Assembly (NCBI GenBank): GCA_947568835.1
Contig: OX387602.1
Location: 32,398,242 to 32,462,241 of the forward strand
Origin: Protonemura montana
Taxonomy: Eukaryota; Arthropoda; Insecta; Plecoptera; Nemouridae
Reading direction: 5' to 3'
Length of the DNA stretch: 64,000 nucleotides
Part shown: positions 58,335-64,000 of the stretch, piece after piece
How positions within the stretch are numbered: position 1 is the first letter of the stretch
Layout of the letters: every line of letters begins with the position of its first letter
Translations under genes and position numbers: made by a program
Notes under the pieces: model-generated
The model's input: only the letters and a program-made list of their open reading frames with translations
Told to the model about the DNA's origin: nothing
Database searches by the model: none

Positions 58335-59986
58335 ATGGCTCAAGATCCCGACATGCCGACTTTCAAATGTGTGCTAGTGGGGGATGGTGGTACAGGCAAA
58401 ACCACATTCGTCAAACGCCACTTGACTGGTGAATTTGAGAAGAAATATGTAGCGACTCTGGGTGTTGAAGTCCATCCCCTCGTCTTCCATACCAACAGAG
58501 GAGCCATCAGGTTCAACGTTTGGGACACCGCTGGCCAGGAAAAGTTTGGTGGTCTTCGAGATGGTTATTACATCCAGGTACAATCTAATTTCCACTCTGC
58601 ATCATTCAAGCAATGCACTAATACGCAATGGTCTTTGATATTACGTTAACTCCACATGCTCGCCCTAAATTTATCGCGGTTCTGATTACTATTCGCTGTT
58701 CTTCTCTCCAGGGTCAATGTGCAGTCATCATGTTTGACGTTACGTCCCGAGTTACCTACAAGAATGTACCCAACTGGCACAGAGATCTGGTCAGAGTATG
58801 CGAGAACATCCCCATCGTGCTTTGCGGCAACAAGGTCGATATCAAAGACAGGAAGGTGAAAGCCAAAAGTATCGTTTTCCACCGGAAGAAGAATTTGCAG
58901 GTTAGTAGCAACCGTAAAGAGTATAGTTATGTTTTTGCTGGGTGGTGTCTCGATTGAATTTACTAATAAAACACCAACTCAGGTTCAATACCAATCAATA
59001 TCATTGAAATTGGAACCATCATAGCAATTTTCTTCATATGGCAAAGCAAGTTTGGGTAAAACTTTGTTATCAGAACACATAGTTATTAAGTGGTATCTTT
59101 TCATTCCTTGTAAACTTCCATGTGGGTTAATGAAAAGTTTAATAGAAGTAGGAGTTAATGATAGATCAAGCCCAGTGGTAATCTAGACATTGATTCGTGT
59201 TGTTTATTCTGCCAAGCTTTATTTGATGCTCTCATTTCACTGACATCTGTCAAAACAGCCGTCACTGCAGTTCATCTTCACAGAATTGCAAACTTCCAAC
59301 AAGTTTTGCTTCAACTCTGAATTACACGAGCTAACCTGAAGCCATCCAAGAAAGTGCACGTTACATAACCCGCCTCGTGTTCGCTTGTTCCAGTATTACG
59401 ACATCAGCGCAAAGAGCAACTACAACTTCGAGAAACCGTTCCTCTGGCTGGCAAGGAAGCTCATTGGAGATCCCAACCTTGAGTTTGTTGCTATGCCAGC
59501 GCTTGTTCCCCCAGAAGTCACCATGGACCCCAACTGGCAGTTGCAGATCGAGAAAGACCTCAAGGTATTTACACACTTGCGTCTGCTCGGGGTTTCGAAC
59601 GCCCAGAATGCGGTAACTTGTGCACTTGATCAAAGACTGCCATCGGCCTTGATAAATCTACAGGAACAAGTTACGAAACGTTGGGAAAATAAGTTATTTT
59701 TACTTGGCATTCTCAAACCGAGTCTAAATAGCTCCGAATTAGGTTTGCTCATTCGTTTCAAAAGATAACTTCTGCGTACCATAAGTGGTTGCAAATTTGG
59801 GAGATTTTAAACTAATTCAAGATCGGTGCAATCTCTCATCATCGGATAGACATAGGAATAAGAATATGGATAGGAATTGCCATCATGGTCTCTGATTTAA
59901 ATGCAATGATTTACACCTGGTTTTATCTGATTTGTTTCCAGGAGGCCCAAGAAACGGCGCTGCCAGACGACGACGAAGACCTGTAA
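58335..59986 (+). CDS. RAN: GTP-binding nuclear protein Ran
   Basis: Ran is the small GTPase that sets the direction of nuclear import and export and helps spindle assembly. Four coding exons join in phase 0: 58335-58577, 58712-58900, 59394-59564 and 59942-59986, giving 215 residues. All G motifs are present: GDGGTGKT (P-loop), the switch I region [26 protein letters not shown] (switch II), NKVD and ISAKSNYN. The acidic C-terminus ALPDDDEDL is the DEDDDL-type tail. The start [16 protein letters not shown] is like insect Ran. It is divergent from syntaxin-1 and convergent with TUFM. A diverged hammerhead-like repeat lies in the last intron at about 59640-59735. Identity is firm. Confidence 0.98.
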
Positions 59987-60127
59987 TCGCCGCGAGCCTC
60001 AGTTTTAAGCAAAACTTTTCGTTGTTAATCGCTTGGAAAACGCGACGAAGCTAATTGATTCCAGTTAATTTAAAAGTGGATTTGGCTAATTGTTGATGAA
60101 TGTTTAAATGTATGCAAGAATGGTAGG

Positions 60128-60133
60128 AATAAA
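60128..60133 (+). terminator. Poly(A) signal of RAN
   Basis: AATAAA lies 142 bp after the RAN stop, followed by a GT-rich stretch (ttgtgtgtgagc). Confidence 0.65.
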
Positions 60134-60500
60134 TTGTGTGTGAGCCTGAATATTGTGACATTTTCTTGCCATCGCGTTGGCGCCCGTGACTGGATCAAAC
60201 GAGTTGTAATCCCGGAGTTGAATGAATCCCGAACGCAGTCAACGCTTTTATGGACTGTTTACTATTTTTATAGCCTAATAATAATCGAATCGTTAGCAAA
60301 ATGTCGGCCTCCAAACACAATGTACTCAAAGTTTGGCTGCAGATAGACTTCCCTCTTCAGTTCTTGGCGTGTTTTAAAAGTTAACCTCTTTTGTCACAAT
60401 TGTATCACAATTTTATTACTAATTAATAAAACATGAATTCTTTTGTTCTCAATCAAATAAAACATTGAGTCAACAAAGGAAACATACGACTGGAGTTTGT

Positions 60501-60506
60501 TTTATT
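60501..60506 (-). terminator. Poly(A) signal of TUFM
   Basis: tttatt on the plus strand is AATAAA on the minus strand, 126 bp after the TUFM stop codon. Confidence 0.6.
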
Positions 60507-60631
60507 GAGTTCCTGTGCCGTGAGCTTCGAACGCATCTAAATCGTAAAACTAACAAACAAACGGTGATTGGGAAACATTGTACAAGACATTGAGGTTAGG
60601 AGACGGACGAGAATCTACGGGCACCGTCCAA

Positions 60632-63600
60632 TTATTTCTTGTCTTTGGCGTCGCGTGATTTCTTCCCTTCGGAAAGTGTGAGCCGATCTTTCTCTGTGAG
60701 CGCCGACAGCACCTTTGTTACGACGCCGGTGCCGAGCGTGAGATTTCCGTCGCGCAACGTGAAGCGTTGTCCCTGCTCCAGTACCATCGGTCGCATGAGT
60801 TTCAACACCAACCTGTTGAACAAGACAAGACAGAGTACCGTTGAGTGCAGGTTCTAGGTAGAGAAACAACGTCAATGTTACAGTCTCTGCGTGAAAGATG
60901 GCCGCCAAATGACTACCTTACCGACAAAAATACAGAGTACCGGAACGTCACGTTAAGTGGAGCCACTGTCGTATGAAATTTAATTTCAATATTTCTCGTA
61001 GGTTAACTCGCTTTTGTGACTTTTCATGCTCAAAAAATCTCCATCAATGTTTACCTCAACGATTGATAAACACGTAACGATATTAAAAAGCGAGTCAACA
61101 GGTCATGATTATGGGGGAAGGTTTGGAGTTTTGAGTCAAAGGTGAGATGTTGTGGCGAGGTATTCTTCGAGGCTGTAGAAAGGGTTCTGGAGAAGGAAGT
61201 TTCGAAGGATCTATGTTTGGAGGATTCTTTGATATTGGTCGGGAGGTGGTTATCAATGTTTTCACAGATGTGAAGGGACTATGTGTGAACAGGAAGGTAA
61301 CGTGTGGGATGGTCCGAATTTCTTTTCTAGTTTAATGTGTGTGGATAGAGGAGTTGTAGGGGAAGAGGTGGGGATGGGTTCGGACAAGGGTGCTGGCTAT
61401 TTGTAGATCTGTCCTCATGAAATGCACTAAACTAGAGATGATTGGCAGCCGGTCGGTTGCTTACCGGGAGTCTTCGCCCGGCATCACCATCTCCTTGTCC
61501 GGGATTGTGACCTGCGCTGCGCAGTCCCAGGTCCGGGAAAACATCTGAAGCTGGATGAACGACATGAAGGGTTTGTGTCGTCCGCCTTCTTCTTTGCTTA
61601 GAATGTAAACCTGCGCGGAGAGAAAACCAAACAAACATGAAACTGTTAATAATAATAATAATAATAATGATGCTTCATTAAATATTGGTATTGGAAATTG
61701 TCAGTTGTACAGAATCATATAAACAATAAATTTGTTTATTTGCTGCTGACAATCACATTGTAGTTGTATGGGTCTGTTCTAGTAAAGATTTTTATATGAA
61801 GGTAACTTGGTAATATTGTTGCGTTTATAACATTAAGTAAATAAAGTTGGTAAAACAATAATTATATAACGAAACATACATAAAAGATAATAAAAACAAT
61901 TATATATTAAAGTTCTTCACAAAACTCCTTTACTAAATAAAATGCTTTGTCAAGTTGGTACAATTTCAAATCCCCATAAAGCTGCGGACCTGTTTGTTCC
62001 TTTAAGAAATTGGGTAGAGCATTCGTCAGTTTGACATCTGCATAAGAAGGGTATTTTTTAAACAAATTCAAATGATGGTCTTTAGATCTAAAATCAGCTT
62101 TATGCCTCGTGCCATGTAATAGTTTGTGTCTAGTAATCTCAGTAATGTTTTGTTTGGTTCACAAAATGCAAGGAAAGTTGTGTGTATTTGATTTTCATCG
62201 ATTCATTTCTGTGCCTAGCGAATATGTGTCTTAAGAAAGTAACAGGAGAATAATTGAGCAACTTCTCTCCGCTGCCTGACGGCCGCTGTTCATGTTGAGG
62301 GAGTTTTGTCAGATGCCAGTTTCCTAAGTCTCTAATACCCAGGACTATAACCAAGAGTAGGAACTACAAAAATACTTAGAAAATAAAGTTTGATGCCCCT
62401 AGGACTTGATGAAGTCTTTTGTCCCTATGCCCTGATGGCAAACCTGATGGCTTTATTAGGACTCAAATATGGTCCTATATAACCTGGGTGCTAAGACTTG
62501 GGATTGAATCTGGATATTATTGAAGCTGCTTTATAACATGTACTAGCAGAACACGCTGGCTGACAGCGCTGTTGGTGTTGATGTTGAGTCGGCAAGACTT
62601 CACATTTTGGTTCATTTACAACAAAAAAATTATTCTAAAAAGTTTATCGAGTTTTGTCAGATGTTCTTTCCAAAGCCTCTAATGCGACCAAAAACAAAAA
62701 GTACTTTGAAAATGCTAAGAAAACTCAGTTGTATGACTTTATCCTTTATGTACGGTCTTTATCTTTCTGTGTAAACAAGTATCCACTATCACGGCCAGCC
62801 AATCACAGCTCAGTACATTACGTACTCTCACTTTAATTTAACAATCAACTTAATCGTTGGCAGGACAAACTTTGTGTAGACTAGGATTAATTTGAGTTTG
62901 CTACTTTCTGGGCTGCTCATACCAACCTAGAAAACATGACACCATGATGCTACTGTTAGCTATCCGATTTAAAAGCAACAAAATAGTATTTTTCTTTGGT
63001 TGAAATATTTAATAATTTCTGTACAAATAAATTTTGAATGAAAAACAATAAAAATATTAATCAAGCAAAGTTGAAATTACTATATTTTGGGTTAGTTTTA
63101 ACTTTTATCAGGTTGGCATGCACCCAAGCTTGCAAACTGCTCTTTGGCAGCCATTGCTAGAATTCGCTAGCGTACGGTAGGTATTTAGCAGAAGCCGTTA
63201 GGACTTTTAGTCTTGTATTCAAGTTATTATTTTAAAATAGATTTAATTTCACGTAAATAAACTGATAAAATCACAGAAGAATTAATATGCGAGGTGTTTT
63301 GTTCCTTCATAATTTCCTGGTTAGTTTTTAAACTCCCCGGTGAAGACTGGCTTTATTTTGCATTCTAAAGTTGGCAACATTTAGTCAGAGTCCACCAGGC
63401 CGTGGCAAGGTTAGGTTATGCTCTTACCTGAGCTTCGATATGGTCCTGCGCCTTGACAGATCCGGGCTTGCAGAGGACCATGCCCCTGCGAATGTCATCA
63501 CGTTTCACCCCCCGAACAAGAGCTCCGAGTTGGTCGCCTGCGTGGGCCTCGTCAAGGATCTGATGGAACATTTCTACGCCGGTCACCGTCGACTTCAACG

Positions 63601-63684
63601 TCTTGTTGTGACCGACGAACTCACATTCGTTGCCTTTCTTTAAGATGCCGCGTTCCAGCCGCCCGGTCACCACCGTACCTCGAC
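60632..63684 (-). CDS. TUFM: Mitochondrial elongation factor Tu, C-terminal part (5' end beyond the window)
   Basis: EF-Tu brings aminoacyl-tRNA to the mitochondrial ribosome. Three exons join in phase: 63684-63428, 61610-61465 and 60812-60632, giving about 194 residues. They cover domain 2 ([56 protein letters not shown]) and domain 3 ([44 protein letters not shown]). The [13 protein letters not shown] and QRFTLRDGN segments fit animal TUFM rather than cytosolic EF-1alpha. The C-terminus has a Lys-rich extension after GVVTKVL. The GTP-binding domain lies to the right of the window. The first visible exon starts at an acceptor that is copied in a 78-bp array. Identity is firm. Confidence 0.95.
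60837..61100. repeat. Foldback MITE, left arm and centre
   Basis: It starts accgttgagtgcaggttc, 25 bp from the acceptor of the last TUFM exon, and ends in the centre (aaaagcgagt); the right arm is missing, as in 5270-5565. Confidence 0.85.
61101..62929. other. TUFM introns, unique AT-rich sequence
   Basis: Apart from the exon 61465-61610 I see no gene, RNA or window-wide repeat in this stretch. Confidence 0.4.
62930..63425 (-). repeat. Dispersed repeat family C, minus-strand copy
   Basis: Reverse complement of 9285-9790 and 47170-47655. It ends at the donor of the TUFM exon 63428-63684. Confidence 0.85.
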
Positions 63685-64000
63685 CTGGAGACCAGGAACA
63701 ATATCAATAGACTCGTGTCTACTTGATGTAAACTAACCGCCCGGTCACCACCGTACCTCGACCTGGAGACCAGGAACAATATCAATATACTCATGTCTAC
63801 TTGATGTAAACTAACCGCCCGGTCACCACCGTACCTCGACCTGGAGACCAGGAACAATATCAATATACTCATGTCTACTTGATGTAAACTAACCGCCCGG
63901 TCACCACCGTACCTCGACCTGGAGACCAGGAACAATATCAATAGAGTCATGTCTACTTGATGTAAACTAACCGCCCGGTCACCACCGTACCTCGACCTGG
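63660..64000. repeat. 78-bp array that copies the 3' splice site of a TUFM exon
   Basis: The acceptor edge (ctcgacctggagacc) occurs at 63684, 63762, 63840, 63918 and 63996, so at least four extra copies exist and the array leaves the window. Each unit has 26 nt of exon, the acceptor CTCCAG, a short piece of intron and the block tcatgtctacttgatgtaaac from the hammerhead-like repeat family. Confidence 0.95.

Overview
This window is nuclear genomic DNA of an invertebrate animal, most likely an arthropod. The reasons are intron-rich genes with GT-AG introns, a syntaxin-1 whose canonical SNARE exon is almost insect-like, two blocks of degenerate (TTAGG)n (the arthropod telomere motif), and several SINE- and MITE-like families. 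The placement is an inference; nothing here identifies the species. Gene models were assembled by hand by joining exons at GT-AG sites with matching phase and comparing them with remembered metazoan families.

Layout. 1-1726 (-): a 575-codon open frame that runs off the left edge, apparently a transposon-encoded protein lying inside an intron of the next gene. 2793-9085 (+): TFIIIC subunit GTF3C5, lacking its first exon(s). 10500-13375: a six-copy 290-bp satellite, then four tRNA-like sequences. 14844-15901 (-): a spliced 53-residue small protein of unknown identity with upstream non-coding exons. 18734-22110 (-): syntenin (SDCBP), head-to-head with TP53I13 (22956-26632, +). 30203-57436 (-): syntaxin-1, with a duplicated SNARE exon and a duplicated membrane-anchor exon. 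RAN (58335-59986, +) is divergent from syntaxin-1 and converges on mitochondrial EF-Tu (TUFM, 60632-63684, -), which runs off the right edge.

Most of the remaining DNA is repeats. I see a tRNA-headed SINE whose Pol III promoter head has been tandemly multiplied at two loci, a 5S-rRNA-like 91-bp satellite in three arrays, a foldback MITE, a second MITE with 12-bp terminal inverted repeats, a repeat with a hammerhead-ribozyme-like core, and many minisatellites. Three arrays appear to have grown out of parts of the dispersed repeats. Two arrays have copied the 3' splice site and first bases of a host exon (syntaxin-1 exon 3 and a TUFM exon).

The genes do not form a pathway. They are housekeeping genes (Pol III transcription, nuclear transport, mitochondrial translation) mixed with membrane-trafficking genes (syntenin, syntaxin-1). 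The strongest biological lead is the syntaxin-1 locus, which can encode at least four in-frame isoforms.
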